Shown here: in pieces, positions 42,933 to 51,910 of the stretch
Layout of the letters: each line of letters begins with the position of its first letter
Position numbering within the stretch: position 1 is the stretch's first letter
Assembly (NCBI RefSeq): GCF_033546935.1
Contig: NZ_CP137854.1
Span: 4,402,001-4,466,000 of the forward strand
Direction: 5' to 3'
From: Xylophilus sp. GOD-11R
Lineage (GTDB): Bacteria > Pseudomonadota > Gammaproteobacteria > Burkholderiales > Burkholderiaceae_C
DNA: 64,000 nucleotides
Made by a program: the position numbers and the translations under genes
Notes under the pieces: model-generated
Told to the model about the DNA's origin: nothing
The model's input: only the letters and a program-made list of their open reading frames with translations
Database searches by the model: none

Positions 42933-45900
42933 TCAGCGGTAGGGAAGGGCTTCCCAGGCATCGGTTGCCGCATGCGATGCCGCATCGACCGTTCCCTGGA
43001 GCCACGGCAGATCGGTGCCGGGCATGTCACCGGCCCCACTGTCTGCGATGGCACAGCGCTCCGCCGGGCCGTGCGCGTTGAAGAACTGGTTGAACAGCAG
43101 CGCGGTGCGGACGGCCTCGCCTTGATCGGCCAGCAAGTCTCCGCAAACGACCAGGGCTTGCAGCACCGGAACGGTCGGTGCGGTCGGTGCGGATGGTGCG
43201 GATGGTGCGGATGGTGCGGATGGTGCGGATGGTGCGGATGGTGCCAATGGTGCGGGTGGTACGGACAAAGAGGTCTGAGGCACCACGGACGACCCACGAT
43301 CCGCACCGGTCGGCCAGCCGAGGTCCGCGCCCGCAGCGGCCAACATGACGTCGGCCGCCTGCGACACACGACCGTCGGCCAAGCGCACGTCGGTGTAGCC
43401 GAACACCAGGTTGCCGTGGTCTTCGTGCGCCTCGCCACGGCGTGCCAGCCCGATGCTCTCGATGCCGGCTTGCGCCAGCGACCGGAACTCTCCCGCGTCC
43501 TGCCGGCCGTTGCGGTTGCGGTCCTGGACCAGGCCGAGCTGCGACCATTGCTCGTCGCTGGCAGAAATGCGGCCATCGCCATCGCTATCGAACGTCGCCA
43601 GCCCGTCCAGATCGGTGTGGCCAGGGCCGGCGAAATGCGCGAATTCGCTGTTTTCGACCATGTCGACCCTGCCGTCGCCATCGGCGTCGAGCACCAGCAT
43701 CGCATCGCTGGCGTCCACCCAGCCGAGGCGCTCCGCCATGCCGTCGCCGTCCAGGTCGGCGAGTACCGGGGAATCCTGGGCACGTACCAGCGTCACGCCA
43801 TCGTCGCCGAGGTCGACCGCGATGGGCAGCCAGCCGCCACTGGGCGGCTTGCGAATCGCGCCGATGTGCGTCATGTCCACGGTGACGACGGTGCTGGCGC
43901 CCGAGGCATCGGTCACCCGGATGGAAAACGGATCCGCGCCATCGTAGGGGTCGCCGATCACGGTGGAGTATTGCCAGGTCCCACGCTGCCACACGGCCAG
44001 GCCTTGCAGGTAGGTGAAATCCAGCGCTTCCGGCCCAGAATTCACGTACCAGTTGGTCCAGGCATGCCCGTGCTGGGGCGTGGACGCGATCTCGAAGGTG
44101 ATGCCTGCGGAATCGCCATCAGGGTCGTAGGCCACGATGCTGCCGTTCGTGCGGTACACATCGTCGAAAGTCCGCCCCGGCGCGGGGTCCGGAATCGAGG
44201 CGTCGTCGGTGTCGAAGACCACCGGGCGCAGATGCCCGTTGCGGTAGCTGTCGAGGTGGGTGATCACCGTTTCGCCGTCGGCACGCAGCAGCCGGCCCTG
44301 GGCCATGAGCTGACGTGCCCCGGCTTCGTCTTCGACCTGCTGGAGTTGCCGCCCAAGAATCGGCCATCCCACGTCGTCCACCAGCGGCTGACCGAGGATG
44401 TTGAAGCTTTGCACCGACTGGTACGCATAGCCGTAGACCGGCCGCCCGAACCAGATGTCCTCGATGACCGGCCCATCGTTGACCGCCGCGATCAGGAGGT
44501 GGGCGGTGGCGCGGGTCTCGCCACCGTCACCGTCGGCCACGCGATAGATAAACGAGGCCGGCCCGCTGTAGTCGGCGTCGGGCACGAAACGAATGTTGCC
44601 CTGTGCATCCAGGCTCACCGCGCCGTGCGAAGCGTCGTCGACCTCGACGACGCGAAGTTCGGCCCGGCCGTTGTCCGCATCGGTGTCGTTGGACAGCAGC
44701 TCGCTGGCAGCAATGACCACCGCCACGTCTTCATAACCGATGAAGCTGTCGTCGGTCGCCACCGGCGCCTGGTTCACCCGCGAGAAATCGATTGTCGCCA
44801 CCGCCACGCTGCGCGCGCCGGCGGCATCCTCCACTACGTATTCGAAGGAGCCACGTCCGCTCGCGCTGCCCTCGACCTCGCCGCCCGTGGCCTCCGGCTC
44901 GAATCTCACGCGGCCGTCGGGCAGCAGTGTCACCGTGCCGTGTCGCGCCGCTTGCACCGCCACGATCCGCAAGGCATCGCCGTCGGCGTCGCTGTCGTTG
45001 GCCAGCAGGGCCGCCTGGGTGAGGGTGTAGCTGACGCCGCTCTTGCCCCACAGCAGTTCACCGTTGACGACGGGCGCGTCGTTCACCGACCGCAGGCTCA
45101 GATCGACCCAGGCATCGCTGCTGCCGCCCGCGCCGTCGGACACGGTATAGCGGAAACCGGCGCTGCCGTGATAGTCATGGTCCGGGGTGAAGACCACCTC
45201 GCCGTCGCGCATCACCACCGTGCCGTGTTCGGCCTCCCCCACCGAGACGATGAACAGGTCGGCGCGCGGGTTGTCCACATCGCTGTCGTTGACCAGCAAT
45301 GCCGTCGGATCGAAGTGCGCCACTTCGTCCTCGTCGAGCATCACCATCTCGCCCAGCAGCCTCGGCGCGTCGTTCACCGGCGCGATGTCGAGGCCGACCC
45401 GCGCGACGGTGAAGCCACCCGCACCGTCGGAGACGGTATAGGTGAAGGACGCGGGCCCGAAGTAGTCGGCGTCGGGCGTAAAAACGATGTCGCCCGACGG
45501 CTCCAGCCGTACCTGGCCATGCAACGCATGGTCCACCGCCACGATGCGCAGGTCGGAGCCGGGGTTGTCCACATCGGAGTCGTTGGACAGCAAGGACGCC
45601 GAGGAGATCGTCTGCGCCTGGTCCTCGTCGCAGGCGATGCTTTCGCCCACCACCCGCGGCGCATCGTTGACTGGCGCCAGATCGATCAGTGCGATGGCCA
45701 CGGCCTGTCCGCCGGCGCCGTCGTCGATCGTGTAGCGGAAACTCGCCGGGCCGAACCAGTCGGGCTCGGGCAAAAATACCACTGAACCGTCGGCCGCCAG
45801 CGAGACGCTGCCGTGGCGCGCCTCGCCCACCGCGACGATCGTGAGCCGCTGGCCGTCCGTCGCCATGTCCGCGTCGCTGTCGTTGGCCAGCAGCAGTTCG

Positions 45901-48900
45901 CGCGCGATGCGTAGCGGCACATCCTCGTCGGACACGAGGCTTTCGTTGACCGCCACCGGCACATCGTTGACCGGCAGTACCGACAGGTGCGCCGTGCCCA
46001 CGGTCTCCAGCCCTTCGCCCCGCGCCATGCCGGCCGCATCACGATCGGCCACCCGGTAGGAGAAGGATGCGGGGCCGTGGTAGTCCGGATCGGGTACGAA
46101 ACGCACCGTACCGTCGGCCTCGAGATAGACCTGCCCGTGCTGCGCCGCGCCCACCCGGGTGATGCGCAGCACGTCGCCGTCCACGTCATGGTCGTTGGCC
46201 AGGAGATCGGCCGGGCGAAAGCGCAGGGTCTGGTCCTCGGAGCCTTGGGCGGCGTCGTCACGCGTGGTCGGTGCATCGTTGACCGGTGCGATCTGCAGCA
46301 CCACCTCCGCACTGGACTCCAGACCGAACGCGTCAGTGACGACATAGCGGAAACCGGCCTCGCCGTGGTAGTTGGCGTGCGGCACGAACACCACCTGCAA
46401 GACGCCCGACCCATCGGGCTGCAGCGAGACGCTGCCGTGGCGAGGGTCGCCTACCGACGTGATGCCCAGTCCGCTCGCGTCGGAGGGCAGACTGTTGCGG
46501 CTCTGGTCATTGGCGAGCAGCGACGTAGCGGACCAGCGCAGGACGGAGTCTTCCGCACCGGTGGCCGCCTCGCCGACCGTCCGCGGGCGAAAGTAGAGCA
46601 TCGGCGAGCCTGCGTTCCCCGCCATCGGATCGCCGGAGACGGGGCTGTCGAAAGGCGATCCCGTGATCTGCAGCGGCGAGGAAATCTCAGTCGATCGATC
46701 CGACGATGTGGTCCACGGCTCGGTGGCGGCATGGTTCGGCAAAGGAGTCCGCGAGGGGCCGGCGGAGTCAATGTAGGGATCGATCTCCGCGCCGATCGAG
46801 CGGGGTTGCGGGTCGGGCGACGTTGGGACGGCTCTCCTGTCGACGCGAGCGCCATCGTCACCGCCGCTGCCCGCCACCACGCCGCGCAGCGGCGTACCGG
46901 CACCCACGGCCGCGCCGCCCGGCTCGCGGTCGACATCGGCTGGCAAGCGGAGGCGGTCCACGGCAGAAGCCGGCGAGGTTCCAGCGCCCGCAAGCGGCGG
47001 CGCCGACGCGTCGGCAGACACCGGCGTGCCTGGCCCGGCATCGGCCACTACCGGCCAGGCGCCCATGGCCGCTGCCACCGCGCCCAGTACACCCGCGCCG
47101 CCGGCACCACCCAGCGTGCCCTGCTCGGCGCTTCGGATCATCGCTTCGGTGGCATCGCGCAAGGCACTAGCCGGCCTGTCCGTCGCACCGTTCAGTAGCT
47201 GCACGATGCCGCGTTCGCCACTGTCGCGAAGCACGCCTGCCGAAGTGGCCCCGGCTGGCTGCGTGCCCGCGGACTGGCCACTGCGCACCGTTCCCGCAGC
47301 AGCTGCCGTCACCCGCCCGTCGCCTGCCGCGATGCCGGTGTCGGTCCGGCGGCTCGTCGTGGCGACGGTGCGCGCGCCGGCGCTCGTCAGGCGCGTGTCG
47401 CCCGCCTCGACGGTGGACTCGCCCTCTGCCGCGTTCTGGCCGGCGTGCAGGTGATCGGCCTGTCCGTCGAAGGCGTGGGTGTTCTCGGCCAGCAACTGGA
47501 CCTGGCCGCTTCCGTTCAACTGCTCCATGGTCTGCAGCACGCCACCGAGCACCGGGTCGTAACGGTTGCCGAGTACGTCGCCGACGAAGGCCTGGGTGGC
47601 CAGGGCCTCGCGCGTTCCATCGGCATGCACGGCGGTCGGTGGATCGGTGCGGAAATCGATCGCCACGATGCCGACAGCGACCAGGCCGCGCGTCTCGGCG
47701 CCGTGCGGATGAGCGGCTCCGTCGCCGTCGGCATCGGTCCACAGTCGCAAGGCTGCAAAGGCCGGGTCTCGTGCGTTGAGTACGCCATCGCGGTTGCTGT
47801 CGAGCCAGCCGAGGCCGGTGCGGCTGCCGCCGGTACCGCCGATGAGCTCGCCGGCCCGGATGACGCCGTCGCCATCGGCGTCGATCGCCAGGGCGCTCTG
47901 GTGTTGGCCGAGCCAGCCGGTATGTTCCAGGTAGCCGTCGCGGTCGGTGTCGATCTCGCGCTCGATTCCCAACTCCTGCACCGCGTCGAGCCCGCCCAGA
48001 ACGAGGGCGCGCAGGGTCTGGTGCAGGCCGTCCGCGTCTACTTGGGGCAAGGCGACCGGGGGCAGGTCGGGACGCAGGTGCGCCTGGCGTATCGCTTCGG
48101 CCTGGGCATGCAGCGCGTCGGCCTGGGTCCGCAGGGACAGGGCCAGTGCGGGGTCGGTCCATTGCCACGCATCCACCTGCTGCTGCAAGGACTGCGCACT
48201 GTCGTCGTATCGCCGCGCCTCGGCGCCGGCTTCCATTGCGCGGATCCGGGCGGTTTCCACCGCCCAGTCGGGCGCGATCGCGGCCATGGCGTGCTGGATG
48301 AAGTCCGCCGTCAGGGTTTCGCCCGAGCCGTCGTTGCGACTGCCCTGACCGTCGTAATAGCGCGTCTGCACCGTGCCGTGCTCGTCGAGCCACTGGAGAT
48401 AGACGAAGCCGGCGGCGCCGTGCGCCGGCATCTGCCCGTCGGGGTCGAGGCAATAGCCAATGGAGGGCAGCAAGCCCGGTACCAGGCTGCTGCCGGTGCC
48501 GACGAGCTGTCGCTGCAGACCATCGGCCAGGGTGCGCATCCAGTGGGCCGCCGTCGGGCCGCCGCCTTCGACATCGCGGTCGGTCACGATCTGCAGGTGG
48601 CCGGACGCATCCCATTGGGCGTGGGCCAGACCTTCGCGGGTGGGGATGTCGTCGTTGCTGAACATCATGGACACCAGGGACAGCACCATCCCGGCCGCCA
48701 TGCCCCAGGGCCCGATCACGCCCAGGCTGCTCATCAGCGCCAGGGCACTCGAAGCCATGCTCACTGGATCGCCGGACTGCACCGCCAGTACCATGCCCAG
48801 CGCCGGCAGGAAGTTGCCGCCGAAGGTCTGGGTGACGAGACCGCCCATCTGGGCCGTGGCGGTGATGCTTTCCACCAGCGCCAGGCCGCTGTAGAGCGCA

Positions 48901-50768
48901 CCGCCTATGTTCCCCTGGTCGATGGCGTTGAGCAGCCCCAGGGCGCTGGCCGCGATGCCGAGATCGCCGGGCAGCTCGCCGTCGTTGAGCCGATCGACTG
49001 CGTTATAGACCGCCAGCGCCGCGGAAACGCGCTGACCGTCATTCATCGAGTCCCAGTTCTGCAGGCCGATGATGGTATTCATCAGGCCGATGGCAGCTGC
49101 GGTCTGGGCGGCACTTGGCGCGCTCGCGGCGGCGGAAGCCTCGTCTTGTGCCGCTTGGTCCTGGACCAAGCCGTCGGGTTGGATGTATCGACGCTGGCCG
49201 TCGATGCCGGACCAGCGCAGGCTGCCATCGGCCTCCAGGCTTAACTGGCCCACGATGTCGCCGTCGGCGTTCTGCAGCACGGTGCTGCCGTCGGGCATGG
49301 CGACGAAGGTGATCGCGTCGCTGCCGCCGAGGTGCATCCTGTCGAGTTCGGCGGCGAGACTGTCCAGTTGGGCGCGGCCAAGATCGGTGGTGGCGAGGAA
49401 ATCAGCAAAGCTGGGGAGCGTAGACCCGGACGGCTCCGATGCGGCCTGCGTTTGCGGCGCGACCAATGTATTAGCAGATCCGCTCATCGGAATTTCGAAC
49501 GGAAGGGGAGATTCTGCCTGTGCAGACGCCACCGGCTCAAGGTGTCCTTCAGAACGGCGAACACAAATCATTTGCTTATCATCGGCTATTACTTGATCAT
49601 CGGGGCCAAGAAAATTAAGCGCCTGACCTTGCGCGTTGTATACACAACCGACACCGCTAGTATTTCGGACTTCTATAAACGGAGTGATGCCGGCGATTTC
49701 CCGTCGTAAAGTGCCATCGCCTGTCAGTTCATAAAGCATTCCGTCTGGCGTTGCAAAACAATAGCCAGGTTCAGCACCTGAATTAACTATTTCGTTAGCT
49801 GAGCCCACTACGGGGATGAGGCGTCGAGCACCCGTGTAGGTGCGCCAAGCGTGAAGAGGCGTACCTCCCTCGTCAAGCATTACCTCGCCATTGCGAGCGG
49901 TCTGATATGCCTCGGTGTGGATATAGGCAATCTTCTCGGCATCGAAACGCAGATTCTCCGGAACTTCAGCGACCGGAGCCCCTTTGGCCTGCAAATACTG
50001 CGTCGCAATTTCCAAGCTTGCGCCTGCGATTCCTCCTTGATCGTAGCCGCCACCGATGTCTGCATGACACCCGGGAAGCCAAACCGATTCAACACGCTCG
50101 TCGGCAGCGTAGCTTATTGCAGAAAAATCCGTTCGACTTTCGTTTTCGGCATATATGACGAGCGCCCCAGAAACATTGGCGGGAATCGACATATCGCCCG
50201 TTACGAATGTGTGTACGGGGTCGAATAACACCATGCCCTCAATTTTGATTCCTCCCGGAGGAGCGATCATCACACCATCGACACCGACCAAACCTTGGTC
50301 ATTCAACTGACGCGCAAATACGATCGCGGCCGCAGTACCTCTGCTAAAACCAATTACAGAAGTCGATATATCGAGAAATGTTGATCCAGGATTGGATGCC
50401 AAGAATTCAGACGCATGTTTGGCAAAATCCCGCACCGCGCTTGATGCTGCATTGACAATTGCAGCCGTCGGCGCAATGGCTGCCGCGTACACATTGCCAT
50501 TTTCGCCTCCTGTGCCCACACCGGGGTAGTATCCGGTTCGCAGATTTTGCGTGCCTGCGCCGCGCCCCTGATCGACCAGGTTTGCGACATTTGTCTGGAA
50601 CTCATTTGACGGCAAATTCGACCTATCGTTATAGGTCCCATCAAATCCTACCAGATATTGAAATGGCGCAACCCCTTTTCCAACCGAAGCTTGAGGAGCC
50701 CGCTCAATGGCAGCCTTAATCTCCCGAACATCAGATGCGTCAATTTGCCCAACTATTGAAGTGGCCAT
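42933..50768 (-). CDS. Giant type I-secreted protein: N-terminal Tle1/DUF2235 lipase domain plus cadherin-like repeats
   Basis: This is a 2,611-residue protein. Residues about 35-330 carry DUF2235/Tle1 motifs: GFDGTYND (41-48), IGFSRGTAA with nucleophile Ser142, LFDPVHTF (Asp183) and LPGCHADIGGGY (His235), a plausible Ser-Asp-His triad for phospholipid hydrolysis. About 555-705 is glycine-rich and hydrophobic. About 933-1018 has EF-hand-like calcium loops (DTDRDGYLEHT, DADGDGVIRAGEL, DSNRDGVLNARD). A disordered linker follows. About 1383-2100 is seven roughly 95-105-residue cadherin-like repeats, each ending like APVNDAP. More calcium loops lie at about 2337-2430, then an (APS)n tail and the C-terminus. 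No RTX nonapeptides and no N-terminal signal peptide were seen. The HlyB/HlyD/TolC genes directly downstream indicate type I export. The DNA for residues 1 to about 405 is much AT-richer than the rest. Confidence 0.9.
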   Translation of the reverse strand: MATSIVGQIDASDVREIKAAIERAPQASVGKGVAPFQYLVGFDGTYNDRSNLPSNEFQTNVANLVDQGRGAGTQNLRTGYYPGVGTGGENGNVYAAAIAPTAAIVNAASSAVRDFAKHASEFLASNPGSTFLDISTSVIGFSRGTAAAIVFARQLNDQGLVGVDGVMIAPPGGIKIEGMVLFDPVHTFVTGDMSIPANVSGALVIYAENESRTDFSAISYAADERVESVWLPGCHADIGGGYDQGGIAGASLEIATQYLQAKGAPVAEVPENLRFDAEKIAYIHTEAYQTARNGEVMLDEGGTPLHAWRTYTGARRLIPVVGSANEIVNSGAEPGYCFATPDGMLYELTGDGTLRREIAGITPFIEVRNTSGVGCVYNAQGQALNFLGPDDQVIADDKQMICVRRSEGHLEPVASAQAESPLPFEIPMSGSANTLVAPQTQAASEPSGSTLPSFADFLATTDLGRAQLDSLAAELDRMHLGGSDAITFVAMPDGSTVLQNADGDIVGQLSLEADGSLRWSGIDGQRRYIQPDGLVQDQAAQDEASAAASAPSAAQTAAAIGLMNTIIGLQNWDSMNDGQRVSAALAVYNAVDRLNDGELPGDLGIAASALGLLNAIDQGNIGGALYSGLALVESITATAQMGGLVTQTFGGNFLPALGMVLAVQSGDPVSMASSALALMSSLGVIGPWGMAAGMVLSLVSMMFSNDDIPTREGLAHAQWDASGHLQIVTDRDVEGGGPTAAHWMRTLADGLQRQLVGTGSSLVPGLLPSIGYCLDPDGQMPAHGAAGFVYLQWLDEHGTVQTRYYDGQGSRNDGSGETLTADFIQHAMAAIAPDWAVETARIRAMEAGAEARRYDDSAQSLQQQVDAWQWTDPALALSLRTQADALHAQAEAIRQAHLRPDLPPVALPQVDADGLHQTLRALVLGGLDAVQELGIEREIDTDRDGYLEHTGWLGQHQSALAIDADGDGVIRAGELIGGTGGSRTGLGWLDSNRDGVLNARDPAFAALRLWTDADGDGAAHPHGAETRGLVAVGIVAIDFRTDPPTAVHADGTREALATQAFVGDVLGNRYDPVLGGVLQTMEQLNGSGQVQLLAENTHAFDGQADHLHAGQNAAEGESTVEAGDTRLTSAGARTVATTSRRTDTGIAAGDGRVTAAAAGTVRSGQSAGTQPAGATSAGVLRDSGERGIVQLLNGATDRPASALRDATEAMIRSAEQGTLGGAGGAGVLGAVAAAMGAWPVVADAGPGTPVSADASAPPLAGAGTSPASAVDRLRLPADVDREPGGAAVGAGTPLRGVVAGSGGDDGARVDRRAVPTSPDPQPRSIGAEIDPYIDSAGPSRTPLPNHAATEPWTTSSDRSTEISSPLQITGSPFDSPVSGDPMAGNAGSPMLYFRPRTVGEAATGAEDSVLRWSATSLLANDQSRNSLPSDASGLGITSVGDPRHGSVSLQPDGSGVLQVVFVPHANYHGEAGFRYVVTDAFGLESSAEVVLQIAPVNDAPTTRDDAAQGSEDQTLRFRPADLLANDHDVDGDVLRITRVGAAQHGQVYLEADGTVRFVPDPDYHGPASFSYRVADRDAAGMARGEGLETVGTAHLSVLPVNDVPVAVNESLVSDEDVPLRIARELLLANDSDADMATDGQRLTIVAVGEARHGSVSLAADGSVVFLPEPDWFGPASFRYTIDDGAGGQAVAIALIDLAPVNDAPRVVGESIACDEDQAQTISSASLLSNDSDVDNPGSDLRIVAVDHALHGQVRLEPSGDIVFTPDADYFGPASFTYTVSDGAGGFTVARVGLDIAPVNDAPRLLGEMVMLDEDEVAHFDPTALLVNDSDVDNPRADLFIVSVGEAEHGTVVMRDGEVVFTPDHDYHGSAGFRYTVSDGAGGSSDAWVDLSLRSVNDAPVVNGELLWGKSGVSYTLTQAALLANDSDADGDALRIVAVQAARHGTVTLLPDGRVRFEPEATGGEVEGSASGRGSFEYVVEDAAGARSVAVATIDFSRVNQAPVATDDSFIGYEDVAVVIAASELLSNDTDADNGRAELRVVEVDDASHGAVSLDAQGNIRFVPDADYSGPASFIYRVADGDGGETRATAHLLIAAVNDGPVIEDIWFGRPVYGYAYQSVQSFNILGQPLVDDVGWPILGRQLQQVEDEAGARQLMAQGRLLRADGETVITHLDSYRNGHLRPVVFDTDDASIPDPAPGRTFDDVYRTNGSIVAYDPDGDSAGITFEIASTPQHGHAWTNWYVNSGPEALDFTYLQGLAVWQRGTWQYSTVIGDPYDGADPFSIRVTDASGASTVVTVDMTHIGAIRKPPSGGWLPIAVDLGDDGVTLVRAQDSPVLADLDGDGMAERLGWVDASDAMLVLDADGDGRVDMVENSEFAHFAGPGHTDLDGLATFDSDGDGRISASDEQWSQLGLVQDRNRNGRQDAGEFRSLAQAGIESIGLARRGEAHEDHGNLVFGYTDVRLADGRVSQAADVMLAAAGADLGWPTGADRGSSVVPQTSLSVPPAPLAPSAPSAPSAPSAPSAPSAPTAPTVPVLQALVVCGDLLADQGEAVRTALLFNQFFNAHGPAERCAIADSGAGDMPGTDLPWLQGTVDAASHAATDAWEALPYR
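43174..43254 (-). repeat. 9-bp microsatellite coding for an Ala-Pro-Ser tail
   Basis: The plus strand has GTCGGTGCG twice, GATGGTGCG five times exactly (43192-43236), then GATGGTGCC and AATGGTGCG, all in 9-bp phase. In the giant protein they encode APS/APT triplets (about residues 2506-2532). Because the unit is 9 bp, slippage would change length without changing frame. Confidence 0.9.
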
Positions 50769-50785
50769 GGCTTCGCTTACATTTT

Positions 50786-51277
50786 TTATTGGCTAGCAGG
50801 AAAAATCTGTCGAGTGACGTGATACTTTGATTCAAACGTTTTGAATATTGGCAAATCGTCTCGCGCCTTTGGCACGGGCGTTACCAAATAAACGAAAAGT
50901 TCGCGGCCGTCGATTACGAAGGTCACGCGATGATCCGTCATGTTCACAGGCAAACTCCCGCGCAAATCCACTTTATTTTGAAATAACTCACCCGTACTTT
51001 TTAACCGCCACTTAACGAACAAAAATTCCCCTATGGGCATAGACCCATTAACATTCCAACTGTATCCAACATTACCTCCGTCCTGAGCCACGGTTCGCTT
51101 AACCATTGCATATTTGTCTCCGTAGGCAAACTCCAGCAAATCTACCGTGTCCGCCCACTTATCGAACCACCCATCAAAGGAAAAAGCATGCCGCTGACTG
51201 GCGCGATCAGTCGCACACCCAAAAAGTGCGATGAGTATGGTGGCGCAGCAAAAGCATTTTTTAAAAAAGCCAGTCAT
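50786..51277 (-). CDS. Small lipoprotein, candidate immunity protein for the Tle1-type lipase
   Basis: This 163-residue lipoprotein has a signal peptide ending in the lipobox ALFGC (Cys about residue 21), so it should be anchored in the envelope. The mature part contains YGDKYAMVKRTVAQDGGN, MPIGEFLFVKWRLKSTGELF and VDLRGSLPVNMTDHRVTFVI, a pattern I associate with lipoproteins encoded next to Tle1-type lipases. It ends 17 bp before the giant gene on the same strand. The ATG at 51277 is preferred over 51298 because it overlaps an upstream stop as TAATG. GC is low (about 45%). The immunity role is inferred from position and from precedent that Tle immunity proteins are periplasmic lipoproteins. 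Confidence 0.8.
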   Translation of the reverse strand: MTGFFKKCFCCATILIALFGCATDRASQRHAFSFDGWFDKWADTVDLLEFAYGDKYAMVKRTVAQDGGNVGYSWNVNGSMPIGEFLFVKWRLKSTGELFQNKVDLRGSLPVNMTDHRVTFVIDGRELFVYLVTPVPKARDDLPIFKTFESKYHVTRQIFPASQ

Positions 51278-51580
51278 TAACTTTGGAAGACTTTGCACTC
51301 AAAGAAATCCGACATTGAATCGCGCGAAACGCCACCATCATCGAATGAGATAAACTGCAACATAAAATATTTACCTGTCGCGTGATCGATCATGTTTGAA
51401 ACATGGTCTGATGCTCTTTGAACGTAAATTATTCCGGTCGTTTTGATGCCTCGTTGAAGCAGGCCATCAATCTAAACATCGCACGCTGGCCGGTGACGAT
51501 TTCGACTATGGCTCGATTTGGTCTGAATGGCAATTAACCATTTTCTCGACGCTCAAATTGCCCAGCAAAGAAGTTGACAT
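51277..51580 (-). pseudogene. Decayed gene coupled to the lipoprotein gene
   Basis: The last 64 codons (51471-51277) are open and end in a TAATG overlap with the lipoprotein ATG. They include GIIYVQRASDHVSNMIDHAT and end SRDSMSDFFECKVFQS. Upstream, a TAG at 51472-51474 and frame changes interrupt it; further coding-like sequence appears in other frames up to about 51580. The overlap suggests that this was once the gene translated just before the lipoprotein. I do not recognise the product. Confidence 0.5.
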
Positions 51581-51620
51581 TTCTAGAATTCATTTTATTT
51601 TAGCGACGATGGAAGATTTC

Positions 51621-51910
51621 TCACGTCATATCGTAATTCGACTCAAATGTTTTAAACAACGGCGACTCAACTCGACCCTTAGCCTCCGGCGTCACCAGAA
51701 ACACGAATGACTGCCTCGCTTCAACAACAAATGCAGTTCTATGTCCAGTCATATCAATAGGAACGCCCCTTGCGAGTCAACGTTGTGCTCTAAATTTCAC
51801 CTATTTTCTTAAGACGCCATTTGACATACTAGAAATCTGCCACAGGCATTGGCGCACTGACTTCGGAGCCGCTCTCAATTCACCAACCACCCTAACAACA
51901 ATGCTTTGCA
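51621..51910 (-). pseudogene. Degraded paralogue of the immunity-like lipoprotein
   Basis: Minus-strand translation of 51621 to about 51775 gives RGVPIDMTGHRTAFVVEARQ and then FLVTPEAKGRVESPLFKTFE ending at a TGA. This aligns with the C-terminal part of the intact lipoprotein (RGSLPVNMTDHRVTFVIDGR, FLVYLVTP-like, IFKTFESKY). Further upstream, in another frame with stops, APMPVADF and YVKWRLKKIGEI match MPIGEFLFVKWRLKSTGEL. At least one frameshift and several stop codons disrupt it, and no start or signal peptide was found. It is the relic of a second immunity-type gene. Confidence 0.75.

Noticed and set aside
42933..50768. Classical RTX toxin
   Set aside because: I looked for GGxGxDxxx nonapeptide arrays and found none. 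The calcium-binding motifs are EF-hand-like and the repeats are cadherin-like, so it is a type I substrate but not a typical RTX protein.
37899..51277. Type VI secretion effector delivered by VgrG/Hcp
   Set aside because: Only the lipase-like domain recalls type VI effectors. No tss, vgrG, hcp, PAAR or adaptor gene is in the window, and a complete type I exporter follows directly.
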